From Cutaneotrichosporon cavernicola (taxonomy: Eukaryota > Basidiomycota > Tremellomycetes > Trichosporonales > Trichosporonaceae), in the NCBI RefSeq assembly GCF_030864355.1, contig NC_083396.1, forward strand, positions 2,604,001 to 2,668,000: a stretch of 64,000 nucleotides of DNA, in the 5' to 3' direction. Position numbers and translations under genes: made by a program. Below the pieces are notes generated by a model that was not told the origin of the DNA, did no database searches, and saw only the letters and a program-made list of their open reading frames with translations. This document shows positions 22,800 through 32,828 of the stretch, in pieces (the first letter of the stretch is position 1; the number at the start of each line of letters is the position of its first letter).

Positions 22800-23738
22800 A
22801 TGATCGACTACGCCTCCTATCCAGCCGTTATCGAGGCGATCTTGCGCGTCGCACCCTTCGAGGCTCTGCTCGCCCTACGGAGAGCATCCAGAGACTTCCG
22901 CGCGCGCGTCGACTTGGTTCTGGCCCAGCACCTCGTCTGTGAATGGTACCAAGTGACGTCGGGTCGCACTGGCGCCCGGCATCCGGCCTTCTGGGGACTG
23001 TGCACGCAGCCGCAGATCCCCCGCGCAGGTGGACACTACAGTCTCCCCAAGCCGCTGGGCGATGCCTCGCTCCTAGGCGACTGGATCCCGGCCCGCATTG
23101 ATGCGGTGGACATTGTCGGCCAGCAGAGCATCTACCCTCTCCTCCTCCTCACCGGGCGTCTCAAGCCGACAACCGCCCGCCTCTGGGTCTGCGGTACGCC
23201 GACCGACGTCGATACCCAACTGGCATTAGATGCTGAATCACTTATTGTGATGGGTCGGCCCCTTGGTCTGGCCGGCCCATCATCAGTGCACGAGGAGCCG
23301 CGGGTCGCACTCACAACGCGTGTCCGACGCGTCATCTATCACCTCAACGACAAGTATGCGGCCAACGCCACGCTGTTTCGACAGATCGAGCCCCGCGCCG
23401 CGGTTCTTCGTGACTTTGAGATCGTCGTGATTGTCTCGGGACTGAACCGTCGCGGCGGCTTCCTCCTATGGGAGATTGCACACCTCCAACGCGAGCGGCC
23501 ACACCTCCGCATCACGGTCGTCAACCCTCCCCCCGGACCCATGGGATCATATCCTGGCCCAGTGTCGAGCCAAGAACTCGCGGCAAAGTGCGGCAGTTTC
23601 CGCGAGTGGGCGCGCGCGATCGTCGAGCGCGAGTGCAGCGCCGAGCTGTTCGAGGATCGGTGGCGGTTCTACTCTTTCGAAGAGTATGCGCGAGTTGTAG
23701 GTGCGCAGCGGTTCGCGCTGGAGATGGGCGAGATGTGA
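22800..23738 (+). CDS. F-box-like protein, probable lineage-specific family
   Basis: One exon of 312 codons, starting MIDYASYPAVIEAILR. The first 45 residues, APFEALLALRRASRDFRARVD, have the Leu/Arg spacing of a degenerate F-box (the helix that would bind Skp1). The rest is an alpha/beta sequence without a named repeat: LLLTGRLKPTTARLWVCG, LRDFEIVVIVSGLNRRGG, RPHLRITVVNP and the C-terminus FYSFEEYARVVGAQR. From memory, proteins with this kind of start are numerous in Trichosporonales, but I cannot verify that here. Substrate and role are unknown. No signal peptide and no intron. The in-frame extension upstream of 22800 has no ATG. Confidence 0.65.
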   Translation: MIDYASYPAVIEAILRVAPFEALLALRRASRDFRARVDLVLAQHLVCEWYQVTSGRTGARHPAFWGLCTQPQIPRAGGHYSLPKPLGDASLLGDWIPARIDAVDIVGQQSIYPLLLLTGRLKPTTARLWVCGTPTDVDTQLALDAESLIVMGRPLGLAGPSSVHEEPRVALTTRVRRVIYHLNDKYAANATLFRQIEPRAAVLRDFEIVVIVSGLNRRGGFLLWEIAHLQRERPHLRITVVNPPPGPMGSYPGPVSSQELAAKCGSFREWARAIVERECSAELFEDRWRFYSFEEYARVVGAQRFALEMGEM

Positions 23739-24075
23739 CATTTTTTCAACGCGATCGATACACTGGAGCCAAGAAGGTGGAAAGGAAGGTTGAGCGTGTG
23801 ATCCACTGATCCACTAAGCAGCATTTGTAGGGATAAGAGTGCAGGGCGGCCCGTCATCGATCATGTGCGCCCTCGCACTCTGTTTCCCACCCACACAGTC
23901 ATCTACCCAGTCATCCCTTAGCCAACTCTCTCTTCTTCGCATCTCTTCTTTACATTTCCACTTGACCTGATCCCACACATCTCGGCTCTCAATCTTAACC
24001 ATCTCCGAACAAGTCTCATCGGAACACAATTGTACAACCAAGAGGAACTTCTTCCTCGTCCTACGCTAACCACAC
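23739..24075. other. Convergent intergenic, no gene seen
   Basis: 337 bp between two convergent genes. It is AT-richer than its neighbours and is probably 3' UTR from both sides. Confidence 0.4.
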
Positions 24076-25300
24076 TTACGCCTTCTTAGGGAAGAGGCGC
24101 GCCAGCGATTGGAGCAAGGCGAGGTTCTCGATGTCCTTGTTGTCCTCCTCCTGCTCGCTGATGCCGTACCGGGGGTTGGCCGAGCTCTTGACGATCGTGA
24201 CCCCACGCACCGGGTTGACGTACACAAACTGGTTGTAGACGCCGATGCCGGCGAATTCGCCTTCGTCTCCAGGCGGCACCCACCACTGGTACCCATACCC
24301 GAGGGGGAGATTGTGTCCGCCGACGATAGGCTGTCCGGGCTCACGCAGGGGACCATCGACAGTCGTTGCCTCCTTCACCCACTCCTTGGGCACGATCTGG
24401 CGCCCGTTCCACTCTCCGTCGAGGCGGAACAGTTCGCCAATCTTGGCAAAGTCCTGTGCGGTCAAGTTGAGCCCGCCATACGTGTGCTCGACGTTACGGT
24501 TATCGAGCAGCCAATAACCGGGGTACCGCATGCCGAGGGGCTCATAAAGCTTCTCCTGCATGTAATCGGTAACGCTGCGGCCAGTTGCGCCTTTGACTAG
24601 ACGTTAGCACTGCATTGGAAGCAGACCCACCCAGGGCGCCGAGGACCTGCGTTTCTGCCGAGTTGTACCGGCAAACAGTGTCTGGCTCGACCTCGCGCAC
24701 CATGGACGCAATAAAGTCATCGAGGCATCCGCCGTCTTCTCCGCTGGCTGCACGGCCAAACAGCGCAATATCACTGTTGGGGTCCGAGTAGTCCTCGTTC
24801 CATCTAGCGCCCGACGACATGCGGAGAACAGTGCGGATGGGAACGCCGTCATATGCGCTCCCAGGCTGAACCTTGACGTATTTGCTAATAGGCTCGTCGA
24901 GGGACTTGATGTGTCCCTCAGCGTGGGCGATACCGACCAGAGTGGAGGTGAAGCTCTTGGCAACGGACATGGAGAGCCACGGCACCTCCGGGCCGCTGGT
25001 GAGCCAGTACTCTTCGAACGCAACCTTGCCGTCGTGCAGAACAAGGAGGGCGCCAGTCGCCGTATCCTTCAGCAACTCTGATACAGAATGCTCCTTCCCG
25101 TCGCCGCCGGTGTACGTCTCGGGCAAAGTGAGTTTGTCGCCGTCTGGGAAGATGTGGGGGTTGGCACTGGGCTTGAGGGTCGAGACGGTGCCCAGCTCGT
25201 GCAAGCGGCAGAACTGCTCGTGCTGCGGCTTGCCGCTGAACAGGCCCATGTCGAAGAGAGTGAATGCCTTGTTGTCGCCCATTGTGAGATTGTCGCCCAT
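24076..25300 (-). CDS. Serine hydrolase of the class C beta-lactamase / NylB (6-aminohexanoate-dimer hydrolase) family
   Basis: Two exons (25300-24631, 24596-24076) join in frame to about 396 residues. The catalytic Ser-x-x-Lys motif is in PWLSMSVAKSFTSTLVG, and the Tyr motif is CRYNSAETQVLG. A KSSANP stretch lies near the end where the family often has a KTG-like element. GYGYQWWVPPGDEG and GIGVYNQFVYV are also typical of NylB-like hydrolases. Members cleave small amides or esters rather than antibiotics, so this is probably a cytosolic amide/ester hydrolase of unknown substrate. No signal peptide is present. An 18-bp tandem duplication spans the start, giving two in-frame Met codons (25300 and 25282); which is used is open. 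Confidence 0.85.
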
Positions 25301-25307
25301 TGTGAGA
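25272..25307 (-). repeat. 18-bp tandem duplication covering a start codon
   Basis: On the plus strand the unit TTGTCGCCCATTGTGAGA occurs at 25272-25289 and again, identically, at 25290-25307. Each copy carries a CAT, that is, one ATG on the minus strand, so the hydrolase gene has two starts six codons apart (MGDNLT and MGDNKA). Perfect identity suggests a recent event. Confidence 0.85.
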
Positions 25308-25831
25308 TGTGCGGGGTTGGACGGCGTGTTGTTTCCTTATTAGTGCTGCGGCACGCCGCAGCACCGGTCGCCGGGTATCGTCTCCGGGTAACATTGCGCT
25401 GCCCACATCCCACATCCTGGCGCACAGGAACTGTGTCGTTGTAGTCGGAGTGGTTGGTTTGTGATTTTGCCGAGCGGAGCACGAATGATCTTGTCCACAT
25501 GATCTTGAGCTATCGGTTATCGCTTAGGAGGATGGCTGGGATGGTCGCCGACCCCCGACACGTTCGCGACCGGATGCGACACACCCAGTCACAGGTGCGG
25601 CAGCTGGCTCGTTGTGACATGGGCACTAGTCGCTGCCCACCAGTCACCAGTAACAGGGGTCCGCAGTCGGGGTGGTGGATGAATTAGATGACCCGGTTGA
25701 TCCGCGATCCACGATAACCCGGCTCCGGGAATTCCTCGGCATCTTTCCCAGCCCAACAAGATACGTTATTGATACGTTCACCAAGTGCAGACCTGGCTGT
25801 TCTGGAGGACAAAAGAGGATACTTTAGTGAC
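25301..25831. other. Intergenic upstream of the hydrolase gene
   Basis: This region should contain the hydrolase promoter and, near 25810, the T run (AAAA on the plus strand) that ends the tRNA-Ser transcript. No gene is seen. Confidence 0.35.
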
Positions 25832-25925
25832 GACATCTGAGAGATTCGAACTCTCGCGTGCAGAGCACACGGCCTGCTTGCAAGCAATAGCAAGGCCGCC
25901 CGATAGGCCACTACGGGAAGATGCC
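25832..25925 (-). tRNA. tRNA-Ser(GCU) with a 12-nt intron
   Basis: On the minus strand the acceptor GGCATCT pairs with AGATGTC (one G-T). The D stem CCG/CGG lies around GTAGTGGCC. The anticodon stem CGGCC/GGCCG encloses TTGCTA-intron-A, giving anticodon GCT. A long class II variable arm (TGTGC TCT GCACG) is as expected for serine. The T arm is GAGAG/CTCTC with loop TTCGAAT. The intron is about 12 nt. An A run on the plus strand near 25811 is the Pol III terminator. Confidence 0.88.
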
Positions 25926-26986
25926 TTGGGGGTTTGGAACTTTGGAGGGGGCATATGAACGAATCGATCTCCTGGTCACGCTGACTTTGAGTGTCATGGC
26001 TGACACGGGATCTGAATCTGGATCTCTTGCAATTATACAATCGGTAGCGTGAGGTATGTTGGCTGACATCTAAATGGCTTGGCCATCGCTCGCGCCTTTG
26101 GAACGACAGGCCACACATCGGCCTTGAACTGGATTGAACTGGCAAAGGTCGGCAAAGCCATGGATGCGCCGCGCCGAGTGAGTTGATTGAGAGCCAAAAG
26201 TCGACAAACAAACCAACACAATCACTTCTGGGCTGGGAAACACACACGGCATTCGTAAGCAGACTGACCAACCGATGGGCTATGTCAAAGTCTACTGTAG
26301 GAAACGCTCGAGGGGTTCAGGGGTTTAGAATCCAACGGAATCAACCAAAGTCGTAATTGCATTGATTAAACACACGCTGATCGGATGGACGCGTCGTGGT
26401 CTGATGATCCGATGGAAACACGGATGGGATTTGCGGGCTAGGCACAACCAGAAACATTCAGGAAGTCAGGAAAGATAAAGTCTATCCTTCTTTAGCTACT
26501 TTGACGTGAATTTGAGTGCAAGCATCAGGTTGATGATTCAAAACTCATCAGGTCATCAAGGGGATGATGTTACCAGGGGCAGTGTGGCAGTGTTATGCTT
26601 CCCTTTGAATCCTTGGTTGGAACATGGCCAACCCATCACTCCCCCACTCTACCTAACGTAAACTCTTTCTCTTCAGACGTCTGGCCTTTCTCTTCAGACG
26701 TCTGGCGCTCTTTTACTCTTTTTTTTATTTTATTCAAGTCAACTGGCTTGTTGCTCCAGCTCAGGGTTCGCTTTCACCTGGTGCACTAGGCCTTGATCCG
26801 ACGCGCCGCCACACCAGTCGCGCCAGACTGGTACTGCGTCGCGTCGCGCCGCCTCAAAGAACGCGACAACCTCCAGACGTGATATGGTATATATATTCCT
26901 CCTCGCAGTCATCCTCTTCCAGCTACTCTCAACCTTTCTTCATCGCCCTCAACTTTGCTCGACTAACTTTGCTTCAACAGTCAACC
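25926..26986. repeat. Intergenic with a 22-bp tandem repeat and a TATA-like box
   Basis: No gene is seen. At about 26663-26706 the unit CTTTCTCTTCAGACGTCTGG occurs twice with two bases of spacing; each holds the palindrome CAGACGTCTG. A run TATATATATT at about 26887-26896 is roughly 95 bp before the next ATG and looks like a real TATA box for the wall protein gene. A T-rich tract lies near 26710-26730. Confidence 0.55.
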
Positions 26987-28013
26987 ATGCTGGCCCTCCC
27001 GCTCCTTTTCTCCGTCATGGCTGCTTCGGCTGTTGCCTCTCCCATGCCCGCTACCCACGACTTCCTCCCCGCCCGCTACTTGCCCGTCACGCGTGCGGTC
27101 GAGAACCTCGGCAACGCCCTCCAGGGACGCCAGGCCGGCACCTGTCGGGCTGGCACTTCTGAGTGTGGTGCTGACGGGTGCTACCCCCTCGATGGTTCCA
27201 CCTGCTGTGGTGCCGGTAAGTTGGTCCTTGCTTGCTGCCTTGCTTGCTGCCTTGCTTGCTGCCTTGCTTGCTGCCTTGCTTGCTGCCTTGCTTGCTGCCT
27301 TGCTTGCTGCCTTGCTTGCTGCCTTGCTTGCTGCCTTGCTTGCTGCCTTGCTTGCTGCCTTGCTTGCTGCCTTGTTTGCTCCTTGCTTGCTGCTTTGCTT
27401 GCTCCTTGCTTGATCCAAGTCTCGCTGACCCCCAGATGGCACCTACTGTGAACCCGGCCTCCGCTGCGAACCTGACGGATGCTGCCCCTTCGGCAGGACA
27501 TGCACCGGTTCGGCGGGCACAAGGACTGTCTCCTTCACTGGTACTGAGACTAGTACCTCTACCGCTCTCTTCGGCGGCGTGTCTAATGCCGCCGCGACCT
27601 CGGCGGGTGCTGGCTCGTCGGACACTGGCTCGTCGGGTACTGGCAGCTCCGGCACTGGCTCGTCTGGTACTGGCTCGTCTGGTACTGGCTCGTCTGGTAC
27701 TGGCAGCTCCGGCACTGGCTCGTCCGGCACTGGCAGCTCCGGCACTGGCTCGTCCGGCACTGGCTCGTCCGGCACTGGCTCGTCCGGCACTGGTTCGTCC
27801 GGCACTGGCTCGTCCGGCACTGGTTCGGGTGTCAGTGGCTCCTCCGGCACTGGCTCGTCTGGCGCTGGCTCGGCTGTCAGTGTCGCTCCTGTCTCGGCTC
27901 CTACGGTGTCGGGGCCTCCCCCCGCCATGGGCCCTACGTCTGGGGCTGGGACTGTTGCGAGCACTTGCGTCGCCGCGGTGGTGCTCGCAGCTGTTCTCGC
28001 CATCGCCGCGTAA
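26987..28013 (+). CDS. Cysteine-rich GPI-anchored wall protein with SGTG repeats
   Basis: Two exons (26987-27215, 27436-28013), about 268 residues. A signal peptide (MLALPLLFSVMAASAVAS) is followed by a Lys-free propeptide-like part ending GRQ. Next is the Cys region TCRAGTSECGADGCYPLDG then STCCGAGDGTYCEPG, LRCEPDGCCPFGRTC. After that come about 20 Gly/Ser/Thr pentapeptide-like repeats (GSSGTGSSGTG), which should be O-glycosylated. The C-terminus ends in a hydrophobic GPI-type tail (STCVAAVVLAAVLAIAA). The mature protein is predicted in the cell wall or on the plasma membrane surface. Two family relatives follow at 29.2 and 31.1 kb. The intron interrupts the Cys domain and consists almost wholly of a minisatellite. 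Antisense frames over the repeats are shadows. Confidence 0.8.
27228..27415 (+). repeat. 12-bp minisatellite filling an intron
   Basis: The unit TTGCTTGCTGCC is repeated about 12 times, nearly perfectly, from 27228 to about 27371; three decayed copies follow. It lies between the donor GTAAGT at 27216 and the acceptor at 27435 of the wall protein gene. The unit has no stop in any of the six frames, so length changes by whole units never create a stop. Confidence 0.9.
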
Positions 28014-29160
28014 CTGCCTCCTATCCTCCTCTTCAACCTCGTGGTCCTCCACCTCAAAGGCTGCCTTTCGCCTCGAACAATGATACCTCAATAAGGCACT
28101 CGCATCCCCATGAACCATTCATCATACCGTAGTAGATGATGTCGGTAGTGCCTAGGCCCACATGAACACTGCACGAACACTGCACGAATATAGACATGTT
28201 CCCTCAAACTGGGTCAGGCGAGTGATGTTGGCGTGTTGGCCCCAAACGCGTGATTGTCTGAGCGTGATTGCCCCATTCAGAGGACGTATCCCGTCCACAA
28301 CACAGCACTTCTGAAATGCAGCTCCATCCGGCTTGGGCCGTAACGGCGTCGTACGTGAGGCTGACATCACTTGGCAAACAGGGTTGAGGTTGTGCAATCC
28401 TGGTTGCGCTCGTTAAGTACATTACCGATAGGGTTCTGTACACCGCCCCCAAAGTCATCGCTTTGTTCCCCACTCCGTTCCTAGTTCTAGTCACATGGTC
28501 TACGAGCGTCTATGCTGTCAAACAAAGCGCGACTTTAATCACAAAAAAGTGCAGCAGCAGGTAGCACGACCATCCTTCCGGGGACGACTTGTGTAGTCTC
28601 AACGGCGTCAGTAGGCGACCCAAAAGCTCTGGCGCCTGCTGGCTTTTGAATGCCTTGTGGGCGGCACTATGTGGCACTGCCAAACCCCTTGCTGACCCGC
28701 GTCTCAGGTGGCCGTCAGCGGCTTCTATCCCGCTTGATCCAGGCTGTTCCCGTTAAGCAGCAGGACTTCCTCGCTCGCAATGTCCTGCAGCCATTGGCAT
28801 GCAATTTCCCATCCCCTGACTGCCGGCAACCATGGACGCGAGAAACTCGGCTCCATGAAATGCGTATCGATATCGCAAAGTCGGAGTGGGACTGGCGTAA
28901 CTGAGTCACCAGTGGATCAGCAAACCCCTTGGTATCCGTCACTCTCTTCCCGCCTGCCTCGTTACCGATTTAATACCTGGTAATACGCAATCCGCTTCTA
29001 AGCATACAGCGGGATGACGTAAATTACGCTTGAGTGACAAGACACATCCCACTGACTGTACTATGCTTGGCGCCCCTGAAGACAAGGTGGCAAGAACCAA
29101 TAGGATTTCAAACAAGGTGTCCATAGCTATTAGACGGCGGGTCACTAGTGCGGGCCAACT
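28014..29160. other. Convergent intergenic, no gene seen
   Basis: 1.15 kb between two convergent wall protein genes. Short frames have no recognisable product. 3' UTRs are expected at both ends. Confidence 0.4.
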
Positions 29161-29985
29161 CTATTGCACAATAACGACAATCAACACCCCCAGGATGCCC
29201 AAGATATCTGGGAGGAGAGGGATGGCGGCCGCGGACATGGGACTGACCTCAGGGGGAGAGGTAAATACTGTCGAGACGGCCGCGACCGCGGAAGAAGAAG
29301 CCTCGGCGGCGCTCAAGGCGACGAGAGGGACACTGGTGGTCGGGACCGCTACGACCGGGGGAACGGAGGAGGTCGAGGACGATGACGAGGAGGTAGCTTC
29401 GGTGGGTATCTGGGCAACGGGAGGAACCACATAGCTAGAGGTCTCGCGCCACTCTGTGGTGGAAGTGGAAGTGGTACGAGTAGTCTGGGGATTGGGCGGA
29501 GGGACGTTTTCCTGTCCACCATCGGAGGTTCCTCCACCCCCCGAAGAACCACCAATGGCGCTACAAACCTTGCCGTTGAGGCAGCAACCTCCGCCCTTCA
29601 GGCAATACGAGCCGGCAGGGCAGTACCGGCCATTACTGCAGCACATGGCGTTTGTGGACGACGGGTAGCATCCTTGTCGGCCACTCCCGTCGTTGGCCAA
29701 ACATGGCGACGAACCGCGATCGCAGCACCCGATGGCGAAGCAGTCCTCGTTGGGACCGCAATAATATCCACCTTTACAGCAAGTATTGCCGAACGGCATA
29801 CACGCCACATTATCGCAGATAAGCATGCCTAAACATTGGCGTTTCTGGATATCCAGACCGCGGGGGTCGATGATGTTAGCCTGCTGCTGGGCTGTTGAGT
29901 TGGAATAGAGGTCGGGGAAGCTGTCTTGATACTGCGGGAGGGCGGAGGCTACCACCAGCGGAGCAAAGATAGCGAGGAGAAGCAT
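29161..29985 (-). CDS. Cysteine-rich GPI-anchored wall protein, second copy
   Basis: A single exon of 274 codons. The signal peptide is MLLLAIFAPLVVASA. After DIQKR, a possible Kex2 site, come Cys-rich repeats: QCLGMLICDNVACMPFG, NTCCKGGYYCGPNEDC, CYPSSTNAMCCSNGRYC and GSYCLKGGGCCLNGKVC. Then come a Ser/Thr-rich stalk and a hydrophobic tail ending VIVQ (GPI-type). The paired CC and C-x-P spacing resembles its neighbours, but this copy has more Cys repeats and no intron. A wall or surface location is inferred. The start at 29985 is chosen because the signal peptide begins there; the upstream frame lacks an export signal. Binding partners are unknown. Confidence 0.78.
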   Translation of the reverse strand: MLLLAIFAPLVVASALPQYQDSFPDLYSNSTAQQQANIIDPRGLDIQKRQCLGMLICDNVACMPFGNTCCKGGYYCGPNEDCFAIGCCDRGSSPCLANDGSGRQGCYPSSTNAMCCSNGRYCPAGSYCLKGGGCCLNGKVCSAIGGSSGGGGTSDGGQENVPPPNPQTTRTTSTSTTEWRETSSYVVPPVAQIPTEATSSSSSSTSSVPPVVAVPTTSVPLVALSAAEASSSAVAAVSTVFTSPPEVSPMSAAAIPLLPDILGILGVLIVVIVQ

Positions 29986-30769
29986 GGTGGAGGGTAGATT
30001 GAAGTGGAACAATGAAGGCTTGTCACGGACAGTGGTCACCACTTTTATAGCACTCGCTCGTCCCAACTTGCCCACCTTGACTGCAATCAACAGCTACCTC
30101 GACTCTTCAGATAGTATCCAGCCTTTTCCGAGTGCACTGCTTTATGCTCTGGACGGACTCTTATGCCTCTGGACGGACTCGATAGAGGTTAGGAACGGTA
30201 ATCGCAGGCACGTAATTTAATGTGTAGTCAGGCAGTGCCGGTAAGCTTAACCCTTCATTAGGCTTGGCAGGCACTTTTTCGGCCCTGGATCTGCCCAGCG
30301 TCAGCTGAACGAAACTCATGCCCACCAGAAAGGCGGCATTTGACGTTGTTACGATAATGTATTTTTGACGCCATTGGAGGTTATGTGTTGGGGGGAGGTT
30401 CAACAGCTTACCTTCCCAGCACTTGCACTTGCACATCAGCCTGGCGGAGTGTGTGCTCATGAGGCTGGTCAGCTTCCAGTTTCTCACTGCTGTACTCCTG
30501 GTGAGCACAAGGAACGGAGATGAGAGGACAGGGTTGAGTGGAGTGGCAGTAGGTTCTGATCGCGTGCCTCGTAAACGGCTGGCAACCCTTGATAGCACAG
30601 CTGTGAATGACAGTATTCTTCAAGTCGCCGCATGTGGATATATGGAATGCAGGAACTGTATACTTGGCAGCTTGGCAGAGCACAGCTAATCTCACCACGT
30701 GATTGTGGCCCCGCAGAGCTGTTGGCGGAAACTGCCAGTCGCCGAAACGGGATATTCGTCAGAAAACAG
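29986..30769. other. Intergenic, no convincing gene
   Basis: A minus-strand frame at 30161-30480 reads plausibly in places (KYIIVTTSNAAFLVG, then ALPDYTLNYVPAITV) but has no clear start or splice partner. Otherwise nothing is seen. The part next to 29986 holds the promoter of the second wall protein. Confidence 0.35.
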
Positions 30770-30852
30770 ATCGCTATAGCTTAGTGGAAGAGCGCGAGGC
30801 TCATACGTGTATGATCACCTCGAGGTCCCAAGATCGAGACTTGGTGGCGATA
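30770..30852 (+). tRNA. Initiator tRNA-Met(CAU) with an 11-nt intron
   Basis: The acceptor ATCGCTA pairs with TGGCGAT (A1-T72, one T-G pair) with discriminator A. The D arm is GCTT/GAGC around AGTGGAA. The anticodon stem CGAGG/CCTCG encloses CTCATA-intron-A, giving anticodon CAT. The T arm is CCAAG/CTTGG with loop ATCGAGA. The A1-T72 pair plus A54 and A60 in the T loop are the marks of eukaryotic initiator tRNA. The intron can pair with the anticodon (CATAC/GTATG). A TTTT follows near 30870. The anticodon stem lacks the third G-C pair often seen in initiators. Confidence 0.85.
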
Positions 30853-31127
30853 GAGGGCTTGCGCCAACGTTTTGTTGGGGGGCCACCCCACTCCTCGCCC
30901 CCATTCAGCTGAGCACGGTGTTCTGGCGTCTGGAGTGGTGCGCATCCCCACGTACGCGCCTGGACAAGGACGATGCGGGCGTGGGCTTGTGACCATGTCC
31001 TGCTGGTCGAGGCTGTGTTCGTTCTGGGCAGCGTAGTGCAACTCAGTGATCTGTACATTCCAGCTATTTGTACTACATTTTTCAGTATGACACCGAGTTG
31101 TTCTGTAGTTGGATCCAGGGGCAGTGC

Positions 31128-31741
31128 TCAGGCAAAGAAGCTCAGGGCAGCAGCGGCAGGCCAGAGCGCCCAACCCGCAGTGAGGGCAAGGCCACCAGAA
31201 ACCGCGCCAGTGGCTGTGGGGACCAGGGCGGAACTCGAGCCAGAGAGGGAAGAGGTACCGCTTTTAGTCGCAGCCGACTGGGACTGGAGGAACGGAGAAG
31301 GGAGCAGACCGGCGGCCGACGCAATTCCAGTCTGAGACGGCGGGCCAACAGTGCCATTGTTGATTAAGATGGTAGTGGTATCAATGCTCATGTCTTGGGT
31401 TAGGGCCACCAGGGTTGAGACGTACTCTTATCACAGACCTCTCCGAACGGGCAGCACACGTTGGGAAGGCAGTTATAGTTGGCCGGGCAGAGCTTGTGTC
31501 AGGCTGCAGTACTGAAGAACATATAACTCACCGAGCCATCTTCGCAGCACACAGCGCTGCCGTCTTTGGGAGCGCAAGAGTCCACCCCACAGAGATCGAA
31601 ACCCGTCGGGCACATGATCTCGGGCTGGCGGGGCTGGATGTCGATACCCCACGCCCGCGCCTCATGGAAGTTGAGGCGGGGGATAGCAGCGAATGCGGTC
31701 GGCGAGGCGATGACCAGAGCGTAGATGAGGCCGACGAGCAT
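31128..31741 (-). CDS. Cysteine-rich GPI-anchored wall protein, third copy
   Basis: Three exons (31741-31532, 31492-31426, 31393-31128) give about 180 residues. The signal peptide is MLVGLIYALVIASPTAFA. The Cys domain reads MCPTGFDLCGVDSCAPKDG then AVCCEDGS, and after the intron LCPANYNCLPNVCCPFGEVC. An Asn-rich Thr segment (NMSIDTTTILINNGT, with N-glycosylation sites) and a Ser-rich part follow, then a GPI-type tail ending AAAALSFFA. The first intron sits at the same place in the Cys domain as the minisatellite intron of the first copy, although in a different phase (0 instead of 1). Surface location inferred, function unknown. Confidence 0.72.
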
Positions 31742-32828
31742 GTTGCTTTGTGAGGAGAGTTGAGAGTTGAGAGGTGAGGATGTGAGTTGTTGGTCAGATG
31801 AGCTTTATGGGATCGACAAAGGCGGCTGAGGGTGGAAGCGCGGCACGGAGCGCAAGAGTCGGAAGTGCGATGTGGGAACGTGCGTTACACGAAGCACAAG
31901 GTGGTGATCTGGGCGTCTCTCCTACCTTTCCACACACCGGAGGCGAGGCTTTGCGGCGTCCATGGCTGTGCAGTATCAAGGGAAGCGACATACACACCTA
32001 GCCGAAACCGACTTCCGTAGAGAAGATTGACCGAGGAGCAGGGGAATAGAAGCGAGGGGCACAGATGGGAACACCCAGACATCCCAAGCTTACCGTTGTC
32101 CACAATGTCTACGGGGTGTAGATGGCCAGGAAGGATGGGAGTAGGCGACCAGGCTACCTGGGTTGACACCAAGTCAGGTGTTGGCAGTGGGCTACCTGAA
32201 CGCACCGACAGTGGCCGAAAGTAAACAAGTCGCCAGAGGATGGTGCACTGATTACAGTAGCCTTCTAATCCACGTGACTGTTGATACACGACAAAGCTTC
32301 CATTTCCCTCCCACTTCGAGCCATTAGCTACGGATTCTTCATCCATTTGCGCTGACACGGTGGCTATTAATAGCAATCCGTGTCAACCCCACTTGCCACT
32401 GCCGTTTCAACAGCGTGAGCGGCCGCGTCCTTGGGACCAAGTCTTCTCAACTTCTGATAGCCCAATCGCCGGGTGAGGGATTCGTTGGTAACGTACCGCA
32501 TCCAATGAGCCTATCAAGGGTAATTAATCCGACTCTACGGAGTGTATGCATACCACTCCATCAAGTCTGATTTCAAACAATTACTGTGCCATCGAGTTTA
32601 GCCGGGTTATCTCAGTTCCGCAGCGCCGTTTGGGCACGTCCGTGCTGACACACAGCAAAAGCGGCAACACTGCTTGGCGCATATATTTATAACTCCCTGC
32701 GTTGCTCGACGGCTGGAGTATGGCGACCTTTCCTGGCTTGCTGCTTAAGCCATCAACGCGGCATCTCAGAGTGGCTGTATATCTTACGGTCGGAGCCATC
32801 AACCCAACACTTGTCTCTACAGTCAACA
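31742..32828. other. Intergenic between two wall protein family members
   Basis: No gene is seen in 1.1 kb. The sequence ATATATTTATA near 32681-32691 is a TATA-like element about 140 bp before the decayed copy at 32829. Confidence 0.4.

Noticed and set aside
27228..27415. Short regular repeats that might suggest a CRISPR-like array
   Set aside because: The units are directly adjacent with no unique spacers, and the DNA is nuclear fungal. It is a minisatellite.
26879..27451. Reading frame through the minisatellite with LACC repeats as coding
   Set aside because: Using it would lose the second half of the Cys domain and the GPI tail; normal GTAAGT and CAG sites flank the repeat.
27087..28118. 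343-codon minus-strand frame over the wall protein gene
   Set aside because: It crosses both the minisatellite intron and the SGTG repeats; open only because the repeats lack stops.
30161..30480. Possible small minus-strand gene
   Set aside because: Part of the frame looks coding (ALPDYTLNYVPAITV) but I found no convincing start or exon chain.
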